DNA from: Bacillota bacterium
GTDB taxonomy: Bacteria > Bacillota > Bacilli > Bacillales_A > Planococcaceae
NCBI GenBank assembly: GCA_023405135.1
Contig: JAEXYZ010000039.1
Span: 24,189-88,188, forward strand
Reading direction: 5' to 3'
DNA length: 64,000 nt
In this document: piece by piece, positions 8,456 to 18,094 of the stretch
Numbering within the stretch: position 1 is the stretch's first letter
Layout: the number at the start of each line of letters is the position of its first letter
Position numbers and translations under genes: made by a program
The notes under the pieces: model-generated
What the model saw: the letters and a program-made list of their open reading frames with translations, nothing else
What the model was told of the DNA's origin: nothing
Database searches by the model: none

Positions 8456-9880
8456 TTATATAAACTGCATTTCGAACATTTCTTCTAATAGATCAAAAGC
8501 AACTTTTTTTCCTTGTGCAACACACTCTGGCATACTTATACCTTCGTATGAACTACCGACCAGCTTTACTTTTGGAAAGTCCTTTTGTAATTGTTGTCGT
8601 ATATCTTCCATTCGTTTTTCATGCCCTACCGTATATTGGGGCATCGATTGTTTCCAGCGAGTGACAACAGTAAATATAGGAGCTGCTGAAATACCGATTG
8701 CTTTCTTTAAATCTTGTAAAACAGTCTTTTCAATATCGCTATCTGATAGTTCAACAATTGTCTCATCCCCGACACGCCCTATATATACCCGAAGCATATC
8801 ATAGTCGTCTGGTGTAACATTATTCCATTTATGATTACTCCAAGTACATGTTGTAATAGATAGATCGCTATTTCTCGAAACAAAAAAACTTAATGCATCT
8901 TTATATCTTTTAATATCATCTTTCTTAAAAGCCAACGTTACAGTTGCAATTGTTGCATAGTTCATATCAGGTACTTCTTCTAATAAACCGTAACTATTAA
9001 AAATTCTTTTTGTCACATTAAAAGGTGTCGTCATAATTACTGCGTCACATTTAAGTGGAGCAATATTATTAAAGAAAACTTTAGTAGAACCGTCACTTTG
9101 TTTATCAATCGATTCAACCTTTACCCCTTTTAAAACAGAGTTAGGCAACAATTGTGATTCTAATGACTCAATTAAAGTTTCTAGACCATTTGTAAACGTT
9201 TGATAAGATTCAACATGGTCTTTACTATAAGAAAGCCCTGATTTTTTCAATCCTAGGATTAAACTTCGATATTGTTTTTCTAATTGATAAAACTGTGGGA
9301 ACATTGATTGAATGCTCAAATGGTCAATATCCCCAGCAAATGTTCCTGCAAGCAATGGTTCTACTAAATTTTCAACAACCTCTTTACCAAAACGACGTCT
9401 GAAAAAGTCACCAATTGGCTCATCCTCTTCTTCTCTCATTTTTGGTAGTAACAAATCCCCTGCAGCGCGGAGTTTTCCACTTAACGATAATAATCCCGAT
9501 GTAATGAATGAGGAGACTTCAAGCGCCCCACCGAACATTATATTAGACGGAATAGGATACAATTGGCTACCAACTGCAACATATGTTTGACCGTTATTAT
9601 TCGAAACCATCTTATTTTCAATTCCTAAATCCTTCGCTAAGTCGCGAACACTATTCATATAATCTAAAAACGATTCAGGACCACGTTCAATAATAAATCC
9701 ATCTTTTCTTAAAGTTTGAATTTTCCCACCTAAACGTAAAGATGATTCGATTAAAACGACATCTATTGGTAAATTGTTTTGTTGTGCAAATTTTTGTAAA
9801 TAGAACGCTGCCGTTAAGCCAGTTATGCCACCACCTATAACAGCAACTTTTCGTCTACCTAAAGTCACCCTCATCATCAC
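8456..9880 (-). CDS. hemY: Coproporphyrinogen III oxidase (HemY/CgoX)
   Basis: A 474-residue FAD enzyme. The dinucleotide-binding GGGITG is at residues 16-21, followed by the ESSLRLGGKIQT segment typical of the protoporphyrinogen oxidase/amine oxidase superfamily, and the C-terminal GSSYEGISMPECVAQG FAD motif is present. In Gram-positive bacteria this family oxidises coproporphyrinogen III to coproporphyrin III in the coproporphyrin-dependent pathway (CgoX). It is third in the operon, 12 bases after cpfC. The first few residues are uncertain because the sequence near 9880 has two ATG codons and a nearby GTG with only weak ribosome binding sites. Confidence 0.95.
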   Translation of the reverse strand: MMMRVTLGRRKVAVIGGGITGLTAAFYLQKFAQQNNLPIDVVLIESSLRLGGKIQTLRKDGFIIERGPESFLDYMNSVRDLAKDLGIENKMVSNNNGQTYVAVGSQLYPIPSNIMFGGALEVSSFITSGLLSLSGKLRAAGDLLLPKMREEEDEPIGDFFRRRFGKEVVENLVEPLLAGTFAGDIDHLSIQSMFPQFYQLEKQYRSLILGLKKSGLSYSKDHVESYQTFTNGLETLIESLESQLLPNSVLKGVKVESIDKQSDGSTKVFFNNIAPLKCDAVIMTTPFNVTKRIFNSYGLLEEVPDMNYATIATVTLAFKKDDIKRYKDALSFFVSRNSDLSITTCTWSNHKWNNVTPDDYDMLRVYIGRVGDETIVELSDSDIEKTVLQDLKKAIGISAAPIFTVVTRWKQSMPQYTVGHEKRMEDIRQQLQKDFPKVKLVGSSYEGISMPECVAQGKKVAFDLLEEMFEMQFI

Positions 9881-9892
9881 TCTCTACGTTAG

Positions 9893-10825
9893 TTAGTTCG
9901 CTAACTTTTTATTAATCGCATCTACCATTGCGTCTATAAATAATGGATGTGTATTTGGCATTGGCGGACGACGATAATTAGCTCCAAGCTCATCACATAC
10001 TGTTTTACACTCGTAATCATTATCATATAGTACTTCTAGATGTTCTGTTACAAAACCTACTGGTATGTAGACGAATGAACGGAATCCTTTTTCTTCATAA
10101 AGGTCACGAGTTAAATCTTGAACGTCTGGACCAAGCCACGGCTCTGGTGTTTGTCCTGACGATTGCCAACCTACCTCAACATTCTTTACCCCAGTAGCTT
10201 GTTGAATTAAACGTGCAGTTTCAATTAATTGTTCTTCATATGGATCGCCTGCAGCTTTAATTTTTTCTGGTAATGAATGGTTTGAAACGATTAAACATGC
10301 TTTTTCACGTTCTTCTTCAGACATTTCAGCAAAAGCACCGTTTACCGCTTGTTTCCAATACTCAATAAACTTCGGCTCATCGTACCATGCTTCAACTGAT
10401 GTTAATTTTAATGAGCTACCTAATTTCTCAATCGTCTCTTGGGCACGACCATTATAAGATTTAATTGAGAAAGTAGAGAAATGTGGTGCTAGTACAATTG
10501 ATACCGCTTCTTGAAGACCATCATTCACCATTGCTTCAACTGCATCTTCTATAAAAGGCTCAATATGTTTTAATCCAACATATAATTTATATTCAACTTC
10601 ATCTTGCACTTCATTTAAACGGGCACAAAGAGTTTCAGCTTGTAATTGTGTCATTTTAGCAAGTGGAGAAAGCCCACCAATTGCTTTGTAACGGCTTTTC
10701 AAGTCTTCTAAATGTTCATCTGAAGGTTTGCGACCATGACGAATATGTGTGTAATATCTTTCAATATCTTCTTCTTTATATGGAGTACCATAAGCCATTA
10801 CTAATAATCCGCGTACCGGTTTCAT
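9893..10825 (-). CDS. hemH: Coproporphyrin III ferrochelatase (HemH/CpfC)
   Basis: A 310-residue soluble chelatase that inserts Fe(II) into coproporphyrin III to give coprohaem. The catalytic histidine is His183 (SNHSLP) and the acidic partner Glu264 (EHLEVLYD), the same numbering as the B. subtilis enzyme. There is no iron-sulfur C-terminal extension. It sits between hemE and cgoX on the minus strand with 38 bases upstream to hemE, as in the B. subtilis hemEHY operon. Confidence 0.96.
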   Translation of the reverse strand: MKPVRGLLVMAYGTPYKEEDIERYYTHIRHGRKPSDEHLEDLKSRYKAIGGLSPLAKMTQLQAETLCARLNEVQDEVEYKLYVGLKHIEPFIEDAVEAMVNDGLQEAVSIVLAPHFSTFSIKSYNGRAQETIEKLGSSLKLTSVEAWYDEPKFIEYWKQAVNGAFAEMSEEEREKACLIVSNHSLPEKIKAAGDPYEEQLIETARLIQQATGVKNVEVGWQSSGQTPEPWLGPDVQDLTRDLYEEKGFRSFVYIPVGFVTEHLEVLYDNDYECKTVCDELGANYRRPPMPNTHPLFIDAMVDAINKKLAN

Positions 10826-10863
10826 AATTTCACCTCATATATTTTTACAAATTCACTAAAATA

Positions 10864-11922
10864 TCATATCACATTAATCTTTTGACTTACTTGTTGACGA
10901 CTGTATTCGTGAATCAGTGTTGTTAGACGTTTTAATACATCTGGATTTACTTCTGGGAAAACACCGTGACCTAGGTTAAAGATGTGTCCAGGTACTTCTA
11001 ATCCTTGATCGATAATATTTTTTGTACGTTGCTCAATAACAGACCAATCTGCTAATAGCAAGGAAGGATCTAGATTACCTTGTACAGCTTTATTTACACC
11101 TAGTTCACGTGCTTTACGAATAGGCATGCGCCAATCAAGACCAACTACATCTATTGGAAGGTCATTCCATTCATTAACTAAATGACTTGCACCTACACCA
11201 AATTGAATTAACGGTACATTTTCTTTTCTTAACTCTCCGAAAATTCGTGTCATAATTGGTTTAATAAATACGCGGTAATCTTCTACATTTAAGGCACCTA
11301 CCCAAGAATCAAACACTTGAATCGCTTTAGCACCAGCTTCGATTTGAGCTGTAACATCAGAAATGATCATATCGCCTAATTTGTCCATCAGTGCAAACCA
11401 AGCTTGTGGCTCTGAGACCATAAATGATTTCGTTTTATTATAATTTCTTGAAGGACCACCTTCAATCATATAACTCGCTAAAGTGAAAGGTGCACCTGCA
11501 AAGCCAATTAATGGTACATTTAATTGTTCTTCAGTTAAAAGTTTGATTGTTTCGAGAACATATGGCGTATGCTCTTTTGCATTAAATTGTCCCAACTTCT
11601 CAACATCTGCTGCCGAGCGAATTGGATTTGAGATAACAGGTCCAACACCTGCTTTTATTTTCACATCAACACCGATACCAGGTAGAGGTGTTACGATATC
11701 TTTGTAAAGAATCGCAGCGTCGACATTATAATTTTCAACCGGTAGTCTAGTTACGTATGCACATAATTCAGGCTGATGTGTAATTTCTTCTAGTGAATAT
11801 TTCTCTTTAATTTTTCGGTATTCAGGTTGGGAACGTCCTGCTTGGCGCATATACCAAACCGGTGTATATTCCGTACGTTCTCCTCTAGCTGCTCGCAATA
11901 ATGTATCATTAATCGCTTTCAT
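10864..11922 (-). CDS. hemE: Uroporphyrinogen decarboxylase
   Basis: A 352-residue enzyme that removes four carboxyl groups from uroporphyrinogen III to give coproporphyrinogen III. The diagnostic RQAGR substrate-binding motif is at residues 26-30 and the second signature GFAGAPFTLASYMIEGG near 141-156. It is the first gene of the operon; its divergent neighbour encodes a haem-monooxygenase-like protein, as in B. subtilis. Confidence 0.97.
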   Translation of the reverse strand: MKAINDTLLRAARGERTEYTPVWYMRQAGRSQPEYRKIKEKYSLEEITHQPELCAYVTRLPVENYNVDAAILYKDIVTPLPGIGVDVKIKAGVGPVISNPIRSAADVEKLGQFNAKEHTPYVLETIKLLTEEQLNVPLIGFAGAPFTLASYMIEGGPSRNYNKTKSFMVSEPQAWFALMDKLGDMIISDVTAQIEAGAKAIQVFDSWVGALNVEDYRVFIKPIMTRIFGELRKENVPLIQFGVGASHLVNEWNDLPIDVVGLDWRMPIRKARELGVNKAVQGNLDPSLLLADWSVIEQRTKNIIDQGLEVPGHIFNLGHGVFPEVNPDVLKRLTTLIHEYSRQQVSQKINVI

Positions 11923-12243
11923 TTTTGTACCTTCCCCTCGAATTAATAGCCTTATGCGATAAGAAATATTAAAAAATAATTTTCCTTAGTTTTTCCAAGG
12001 CATGTTAATAATCAGTATAGGTAATTCTATACTGAATAAAGCTGTTATTATAATGTTTGTTCATTGATATCCGTTTTCAAATATATACTTTTGAGTTTAT
12101 ATTGTATAGTTTTATCGACCAAATGTCATAAAATTGTTCGTTAATGCAAAATTTTTAATCCAAAATTTTTGACAGAAAATAGTATTTTGCTTTAAATGAA
12201 ATTATAGTTTTGCAACTTTGTAAGGAAAGGGGCTCATTAAAAG
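11923..12243. promoter_or_regulatory. Divergent promoter region between hemE and the HmoB-like gene
   Basis: This 321-base AT-rich gap contains no supported gene. A TTGACA box at 12169-12174 points towards the plus-strand gene and is followed after 17 bases by a weak TTAAAT. A good ribosome binding site (AAAGGGG) precedes the ATG at 12244. I see no Fur-box or convincing operator. Confidence 0.4.
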
Positions 12244-12759
12244 ATGTTTTTATATATTACTTCAGGAACAGCCGATTATATGGAGAAAATACGCAAGAAG
12301 TATGTTGACAAAGAAACTATGATTATTTTGCATGGTTCAAGTAATTCTATTCTGCTTCATGAAACTGATAAAAAATCACTATTTGCAACACCTCGCAAAT
12401 ATGAAGTAATTGATCAAGTAAATACTCTTGAACAAAAAGGATATTTTGTTTTAAATAATATTCCTGTTTCCGATGAAGGCAGACCAGTATTTGAACAACG
12501 GTTTTTAAATCGTGCCCGCGCAATTGAAACTGAGCCAGGCTTTATTGCATTCCGTTTGTTACGCCCACTAGATTCTGATACTTATATCGTGTTAACTCAA
12601 TGGACTGGCCCAAATTCATTTGAAGCCTGGAAAAATTCCCAATCTTTTAAAAATGCTCATAGTAAACCTGACTCAGCACCAGGTGTTAAAAAACAAAATA
12701 TTTTCAATGCAGCAAGCTATATTACGACTTATTCTGGGAAGGTTTCTGAAGAAGCGTGA
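12244..12759 (+). CDS. hmoB: Haem-degrading monooxygenase-like protein (HmoB family)
   Basis: A 171-residue protein whose C-terminal half (about 70-165) is an antibiotic-biosynthesis-monooxygenase fold: FEQRFLNRARAIETEPGFIAFRLLRP and QWTGPNSFEAWKNSQSFKNAH match the IsdG/HmoB pattern with its Trp and His. B. subtilis HmoB (YhgC) is 166 residues and lies beside hemEHY, as here. The expected role is haem cleavage or haem turnover in the cytoplasm. The N-terminal 65 residues are less conserved, as in HmoB. Confidence 0.85.
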   Translation: MFLYITSGTADYMEKIRKKYVDKETMIILHGSSNSILLHETDKKSLFATPRKYEVIDQVNTLEQKGYFVLNNIPVSDEGRPVFEQRFLNRARAIETEPGFIAFRLLRPLDSDTYIVLTQWTGPNSFEAWKNSQSFKNAHSKPDSAPGVKKQNIFNAASYITTYSGKVSEEA

Positions 12760-12772
12760 TAGATAAAGTAAG

Positions 12773-12809
12773 AGCACGATTTCAGCTTTAAGTTGAGTTG
12801 TGCTTTTTA
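12773..12809 (+). terminator. Intrinsic terminator of the HmoB-like gene
   Basis: AGCAC and GTGCT arms with further imperfect pairing enclose a loop and are followed by a T run; it begins 14 bases after the stop. Confidence 0.65.
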
Positions 12810-12884
12810 GTTTCGTGGGTAGAGTTTTACGTATACTTTTTACGCAGTTCTAACTCCTATTTTCGAAGTCCTAATTTATAAAAA

Positions 12885-12921
12885 TGAAAAAATCTGCTCC
12901 TCTAAAAAGAATGAGCAGATT
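12885..12921 (-). terminator. Intrinsic terminator of the cyclodeaminase-like gene
   Basis: Arms AATCTGCTC and GAGCAGATT enclose 13 bases, with a T-rich tail on the minus strand. It lies 13 bases after the stop of the ornithine cyclodeaminase-family gene. Confidence 0.85.
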
Positions 12922-12933
12922 ATATTTCTTTAC

Positions 12934-13917
12934 TTACACCTTAATATTTAACCCTTTACTTTCTGCTAAAGCCTTATGATAAACACCTTTTGCTACGGCT
13001 AAATCATAGTAAGATGCTCCTACCGATTTGAAGAAGGTAATTTCTTCATCATTTTCTCTACCAATTAATTGTCCACTTACTAACGATTCTAACTCACAAT
13101 AAATGTTATCAAAGGACCATATGCCACTTTCATTAGCATCGATTAATTCACCAGCCTCGTCCTTTGCTCCATGAAGATCATCTACAACAATTTTGGAAGC
13201 TTGTAAAATAGTTGAGCGATCTATTTCGTGCATATGTGGTAAATAGGAGCCGACACCATTAATATGAGTTCCCTTTTTTAAATATTCTCCATTAAAAACA
13301 GGGGTTGTCGATTTCGTAGAACAACAAACAATATCAGCCTGACTCACAGCTTCATTCACATCATCCGCAATTTCAATAGTTGCTACTACACCAAATTGTT
13401 TTAAGTTTTCCGCAAATACATCTACTTTTTCTTTTGTTCGATTGAATAAAATAATTCTTTCTATATTGCGAATTGCTAGTACACCAATTGTTTGCTCAAA
13501 AGCCATTGCCCCTGTTCCAACAACCGTTAAACATTTCGAGTCCTCTTTCGCAAGCTTCTCTGTTGCAAGAGCTGTCATTGCTCCTGTACGAAGTCTTGTT
13601 AGATAAGAAGCATTCATTACAGATAGATGTTCCCCACTGTCAGTACTTGTTAAAACGATGATACCCTGTGTAGTTGGCAACCCTTTATTCGGATTGTTTG
13701 GGAAAATAGTAACGACTTTTACTGCCGCAACATTACTTTCTAAATCTGCACTAGGCATGTACAGTGAAGTTGCATTTTGCTCAGGAAACTCTAATACTGT
13801 TCGATGGGGCGACTGTACTTTACCTGTCACCTTTGCAAGTAATGTTTCTTTTATATCTTTTATTGCATCTTCTATTTTGTAAAAACTTTTTATTTCCTCT
13901 TGGTTTAAAATAATCAA
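12934..13917 (-). CDS. Ornithine cyclodeaminase/mu-crystallin family protein
   Basis: A 327-residue NAD(P)-dependent enzyme. The substrate lysine region AAVKVVT is near 64-70 and the Rossmann motif GTGAMA near 133-138, followed by an acidic/Arg cofactor-selecting loop (LFNRTKEK). Members include ornithine cyclodeaminase, alanine dehydrogenase and ketimine reductases; the sequence alone does not decide. It lies 30 bases downstream of an MFS carrier in one transcription unit, so the pair probably imports and converts one substrate, perhaps an amino acid or imino acid. Confidence 0.85.
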   Translation of the reverse strand: MIILNQEEIKSFYKIEDAIKDIKETLLAKVTGKVQSPHRTVLEFPEQNATSLYMPSADLESNVAAVKVVTIFPNNPNKGLPTTQGIIVLTSTDSGEHLSVMNASYLTRLRTGAMTALATEKLAKEDSKCLTVVGTGAMAFEQTIGVLAIRNIERIILFNRTKEKVDVFAENLKQFGVVATIEIADDVNEAVSQADIVCCSTKSTTPVFNGEYLKKGTHINGVGSYLPHMHEIDRSTILQASKIVVDDLHGAKDEAGELIDANESGIWSFDNIYCELESLVSGQLIGRENDEEITFFKSVGASYYDLAVAKGVYHKALAESKGLNIKV

Positions 13918-13947
13918 AATGACACTCTCCGTTGCTATTTTTTCTAA

Positions 13948-15291
13948 CTACTGTACAACTGTTGTTTCACGCTTCTCAATTTCCATGTTAGTTCCTAATT
14001 TATTTTCATTAAATTCATCAAGCTCCTGATTACTTTTTTCTCTAACTGCCCAAACGGCTACTAAGGAAATAACTGCTGTTAAAATGATGTAAAGCGCAAC
14101 AGGAATATATGAATTATTAAAATTAACTAATAATGCAGTTGCTACTAATGGAGCTGTTCCACCGGCAAGTGCGGCACCAATTTGATATCCTAATGAAACT
14201 CCTGTGTAACGAACCTTTGCATCAAAAATTTCCGAGAACATTGTTCCTAATACTGCTGTAATAGGAGCCCAAATAACACCTAAACCAATAATTGTTGCAA
14301 TTAAAAGTGTTGCAAAAGTACGTTGCTCTAATAGCCAGAAATACGGGAATGCATATAAAATCATTGCAACTGTACCGTACACATACACCTTTTTACGACC
14401 AATTTTATCTGAAAGATTACCCATTATAGGCATTAAGATTGTTGTAACAATCGTACCTATCATTACAGCAACTAACACTTGCGTACTTGAAAACCCTAAA
14501 TTATTAGTACCATAGGACACTACGAATGTAGCAAAAATATAAAATGGTGCAGTCTCAACAACTTTACCACCAATTGCAATAAACACTTCTTTCCAATGAT
14601 ATTTAAAAATATCGACAATTGGTAGCTTAGGAATTTCTCCAGATTGTTGTACTTTCTTAAATGACGGTGTTTCGTCAAGACCTTTACGAATCCATAAACC
14701 AAATACTACAAGTAATGCACTAGCGATAAATGGAATACGCCATCCCCATGAAACAAACGCCTCTTGTGATACGACTGATGTAATAAATGTTAAGGCACCA
14801 GACCCTAAAAACATACCTATTGTCACACCCATCTGTGGGAATGCGCCAAATAAACCACGTTTCTCTTTAGGAGCATATTCTACAGCAAGTAATAGTGAAC
14901 CACCCCATTCACCACCTATACCAATCCCTTGTATTAAACGTAATGTAATTAGAAGGATAGGTGCTGCAACACCAATAGCTTGGTATGTTGGCAATAGACC
15001 CATTAAAACAGTTGCTACCCCCATAATCGTTAATGTTACAACAAGGGTTTTCTTGCGCCCAATCCGATCTCCAATATGACTGAAAATAATTCCACCTAAT
15101 GGACGAATAAGAAATGCTAATGCTAATGACGCATAAGATAACATTAAGCCAACTGTTGGATCTTCAACGACAAAAAATACTTGGTTAAAAACGAGTGCAG
15201 CTACAGTCCCATACAAAAAGTAATCAAACCATTCAATCGCACTTCCTACCAAACTAGCAATCCAAACCTTTGTCATTTGACTTTTACTCAT
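13948..15291 (-). CDS. MFS metabolite:proton symporter
   Basis: A 447-residue carrier with about 12 membrane helices. The family signatures IGDRIGRKKTLV (loop 2-3) and the second-half copy LSDKIGRKKVYV are visible, as is RLIQGIGIGGEWGG, typical of the metabolite:H+ symporter subgroup (ProP, ShiA, KgtP, citrate carriers). It is the first gene of the pair with the cyclodeaminase-family enzyme. Substrate is unknown. Confidence 0.9.
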   Translation of the reverse strand: MSKSQMTKVWIASLVGSAIEWFDYFLYGTVAALVFNQVFFVVEDPTVGLMLSYASLALAFLIRPLGGIIFSHIGDRIGRKKTLVVTLTIMGVATVLMGLLPTYQAIGVAAPILLITLRLIQGIGIGGEWGGSLLLAVEYAPKEKRGLFGAFPQMGVTIGMFLGSGALTFITSVVSQEAFVSWGWRIPFIASALLVVFGLWIRKGLDETPSFKKVQQSGEIPKLPIVDIFKYHWKEVFIAIGGKVVETAPFYIFATFVVSYGTNNLGFSSTQVLVAVMIGTIVTTILMPIMGNLSDKIGRKKVYVYGTVAMILYAFPYFWLLEQRTFATLLIATIIGLGVIWAPITAVLGTMFSEIFDAKVRYTGVSLGYQIGAALAGGTAPLVATALLVNFNNSYIPVALYIILTAVISLVAVWAVREKSNQELDEFNENKLGTNMEIEKRETTVVQ

Positions 15292-15320
15292 TAAAACAAC
15301 CCCCTTTAATTAATAAATTG

Positions 15321-15390
15321 AAGTGACACTTAAATTAAAAATTAAAAAAATAAGTGCTAAATAGTTAAAATTTAAGTGACACTTAAATTT
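15321..15390. promoter_or_regulatory. Palindromic operator sites for the divergent XRE-cupin regulator
   Basis: At 15368-15390 the arms AAATTTAAGTG and CACTTAAATTT flank one A in a perfect 23-base palindrome. A second copy of the core (AAGTGACACTTAAATT) lies at 15321-15336, 47 bases away, and a TAAGTG half-site near 15351. They stand between the MFS gene and the XRE-cupin gene and fit autoregulation of that divergent pair. The link to this regulator is inference. Confidence 0.7.
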
Positions 15391-15505
15391 CGTTGAGATT
15401 ATTATTACTTATTTTCGAATTTTCTGTCAACATATTTATATTCGTTTGAGGAAAAGAGATGACTAGAGTATAATTTTTATAACCTTGTATTGAGGATGTG
15501 TAGTA

Positions 15506-16003
15506 ATGACAGTTGGTGAAAAACTTCGAAAATTACGTAAAAAGAAAAAAATGACGTTGAAAACTCTATCTGAAAATACTGGAGTTTCTATAAGTTTTTT
15601 ATCTCAAGTAGAGCGAAATAAATGTAACGTTACTTTAGAATCTTTAAGAAAAATTAGTGATGCTCTAAACGTTAATCCAAGTATATTTTTTGAAAATAAA
15701 AATCATGATAATTCAAATAAACTTTTCCCATTTTTTTATGAAGACTTATCAAACAACATTACCGGTGCAACCTTTCATCCAATCTTAGTAACCCTACAAC
15801 CAAAAGAAAATGAAGGAAATGAATTTTCCCATTACGGTCATGAATTTATCTATGTTTTATCCGGATGTTTAACAATTTCCCTCGAAGGAAAAGTATTCGA
15901 ATTAAATGAAAACGACTCCATAATGTTAGAGTCTACTAGAAGTCATTATTGGTGGAATAACAGCGAAAAAAATGTTCAATTTATACTTGTGTCTACTATT
16001 TAA
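15506..16003 (+). CDS. XRE-family transcriptional regulator with cupin sensor domain
   Basis: A 165-residue two-domain regulator: an HTH_3 domain at residues 1-65 (LKTLSENTGVSISFLSQVERNKCNVTLESLRKI) and a cupin at about 90-165 (HYGHEFIYVLSGCLTISLEG, NDSIMLESTRSHYWWNN). Such proteins usually repress a divergent uptake or catabolic operon until the cupin binds a small ligand. Here the divergent operon is the MFS carrier and cyclodeaminase pair, and palindromes lie between them. Confidence 0.9.
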   Translation: MTVGEKLRKLRKKKKMTLKTLSENTGVSISFLSQVERNKCNVTLESLRKISDALNVNPSIFFENKNHDNSNKLFPFFYEDLSNNITGATFHPILVTLQPKENEGNEFSHYGHEFIYVLSGCLTISLEGKVFELNENDSIMLESTRSHYWWNNSEKNVQFILVSTI

Positions 16004-16010
16004 GATTATA

Positions 16011-16061
16011 AAAAGAGCCGCAAAAGCAACTCGCCATGTTTGCTTTTACGGCACTCTTTTT
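16011..16061. terminator. Bidirectional terminator between the XRE gene and ecsB
   Basis: Long imperfect hairpin with arms around AAAAAGAG-CG-AAAAGCAA and TTGCTTTT-CGGCACTCTTTTT; both strands have T tracts. It overlaps the ecsB stop codon by two bases. Confidence 0.85.
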
Positions 16062-17256
16062 ATTCCTGTGAAGGATCTTTAGACAATCTAAATGTAACCT
16101 CACTTACTAATAAGACAATAATACCTGTTACAAAAAATAACGGTTGCTCGATAGCACAAATTAAAACAACGAATGCTTGTACAACCATGAAAATACGTAA
16201 TATTTTTTGAACAGCTTTTTTTCTAAGACTACTGTCAATCGGATAAAGTCGATCCATCCGGAAATCAGCTGAAGATAATAGCGCATATTTTAATTGAAGA
16301 GTGGTTGCAAAGGATAAAGCACCTGCCACAATCCAAGTCACAATTGGAATGTTTACAAACAGTGCTATTAATCCAGAAATTAATGTTAAGCGAACCCATA
16401 AATAAAAATGATCATCTGTACGGATAAATGTTCTAAACACTAAATAATTTTGGGCATTACTTTTACGATATGCTATTAAATTATACACAAAGTTTAACCA
16501 ACCTCGACGACGAATGGATCCTCGTAAATGTGGAACATCTGTAAAATAGTTTGCAAAACGATAAAACCCCATCATCCTATTTTGTTCTAGACGTACAAAA
16601 TGTTCATAAGGTATTGGTTGTACTTTCACCCTTTTTCTCAAGGAACTATTATAGAAAATAAATAGCACAATAAAAATAATGACTAATGCAAAATTTGATA
16701 CTAACATTGCTTGTACTGTTAGGATAGATAATACTACTCTAGTTATTCGATCTACAATAACATTACTTCCACGATTACAATAACGATAATTAAATTCAAT
16801 TTGAACGTTGAAATACTTTAAAATATTAACGATAGCTAGTGCTAACCAAATTTGTGTTGTAGTTAACTCTGTTACTGTCTTTAATAATGGTATCCCTATA
16901 ATGTAAACTACTGCAGCTAGCCCTACTTGAGACCAAAATGTCCAGTTCAATGCTTTTTTAAAGAAATAAGACATTTTAGATTCTAATGGCAATAAATATA
17001 CTTGATCTGGCTCACGTAATAATGTAACTGGCCGACTAAATGCTAAAATAAAGCCAACAACAAATGCCACAAGCCATTCTCCTGGAAATGAATCAGAAAC
17101 AACTTTTAACCATTCACTATACTGATAACCAACCGCACCAATGACAAATACTAGTACGAGTGCCAAATGCCCTGTGAATACAAAGCGCATATATTTTTGC
17201 ACTTCATTTATATAATGATTAAATCGCTTCGACCAAACTTCCTGCAAATTATTCAT
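16060..17256 (-). CDS. ecsB: ABC transporter permease EcsB
   Basis: A 398-residue permease of the EcsB family with paired hydrophobic segments near 20-45, 55-75, 105-150, 180-205, 285-330 and 355-390. EcsAB affects protein secretion, competence and intramembrane proteolysis in B. subtilis. It overlaps ecsA by eight bases. The third gene of the B. subtilis operon, ecsC, is absent here; a terminator follows ecsB directly. Confidence 0.92.
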   Translation of the reverse strand: MNNLQEVWSKRFNHYINEVQKYMRFVFTGHLALVLVFVIGAVGYQYSEWLKVVSDSFPGEWLVAFVVGFILAFSRPVTLLREPDQVYLLPLESKMSYFFKKALNWTFWSQVGLAAVVYIIGIPLLKTVTELTTTQIWLALAIVNILKYFNVQIEFNYRYCNRGSNVIVDRITRVVLSILTVQAMLVSNFALVIIFIVLFIFYNSSLRKRVKVQPIPYEHFVRLEQNRMMGFYRFANYFTDVPHLRGSIRRRGWLNFVYNLIAYRKSNAQNYLVFRTFIRTDDHFYLWVRLTLISGLIALFVNIPIVTWIVAGALSFATTLQLKYALLSSADFRMDRLYPIDSSLRKKAVQKILRIFMVVQAFVVLICAIEQPLFFVTGIIVLLVSEVTFRLSKDPSQE

Positions 17257-17989
17257 TGTTGGTCTCCTTGGTCATCGCAATATAAAGGTCATCTAATGTT
17301 GCATTTGGCATATTAAAGCTTCTTCGTAAGTCATTCATCGTCCCTTGTGCACGAACTTGTCCTTCGTGTAATAAAATAATACGATCACAATACTTTTCAG
17401 CGGTTGATAAAATATGCGTCGACATTAAAATCGAGGCACCTTCTTTTTTCTTCTCATCCATTTGATCAAGTAGCGATTGAATACCAAGAGGATCAAGTCC
17501 TACAAAAGGTTCATCAATAATATAAAGCTGCGGGTTTACTAAAAATGCACACATAATCATTACCTTTTGCCGCATCCCTTTTGAAAAATGCGAAGGAAAC
17601 CAGTTAAGACGTTTTTCCATTCTAAATTCTTTTAATAATTTCTCTGAGCGATTATTTAACGTATTTTCATCTATGCCATAAGCCATTGCTGTTAATTCTA
17701 AATGCTCTTTTAGCGTTAATTCATCATACAATACAGGTGTTTCAGGTATATAAGAAAATGAAGAACGATATTGATCAATATTTTCATTTAACGTTACACC
17801 ATTTAAACGAATCTCCCCTCGTTGTGGAAGAAGTGTGCCGATAATATGTTTAATTGTTGTACTTTTCCCTGCACCATTTAAACCAATTAATCCTACTAGC
17901 TCTCCCTTTCCTATTGAGAAAGATAAATCCTTTATTACTGGTTTTCTTGTATATCCACCTGTAACATCCGTTAGTTGTAACACTGTCAT
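17249..17989 (-). CDS. ecsA: ABC transporter ATP-binding protein EcsA
   Basis: A 246-residue ATPase with Walker A GLNGAGKS at 36-43, signature FSKGMRQKV near 139, Walker B LYIIDEPFVGLDP near 156-168 and the switch histidine in STHILSTAEKYCD. It pairs with EcsB and is divergent from hit, the same arrangement as in B. subtilis. Confidence 0.93.
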   Translation of the reverse strand: MTVLQLTDVTGGYTRKPVIKDLSFSIGKGELVGLIGLNGAGKSTTIKHIIGTLLPQRGEIRLNGVTLNENIDQYRSSFSYIPETPVLYDELTLKEHLELTAMAYGIDENTLNNRSEKLLKEFRMEKRLNWFPSHFSKGMRQKVMIMCAFLVNPQLYIIDEPFVGLDPLGIQSLLDQMDEKKKEGASILMSTHILSTAEKYCDRIILLHEGQVRAQGTMNDLRRSFNMPNATLDDLYIAMTKETNNE

Positions 17990-18094
17990 TTTTTAACGTC
18001 ACTCCTATTCTTTCTACAGTTTAACAAAAAATGCGAATGGAATCAGTTGTCATATGTTAAAATATATTCAAAACTTGTTTGAAAGGATGTTTCT

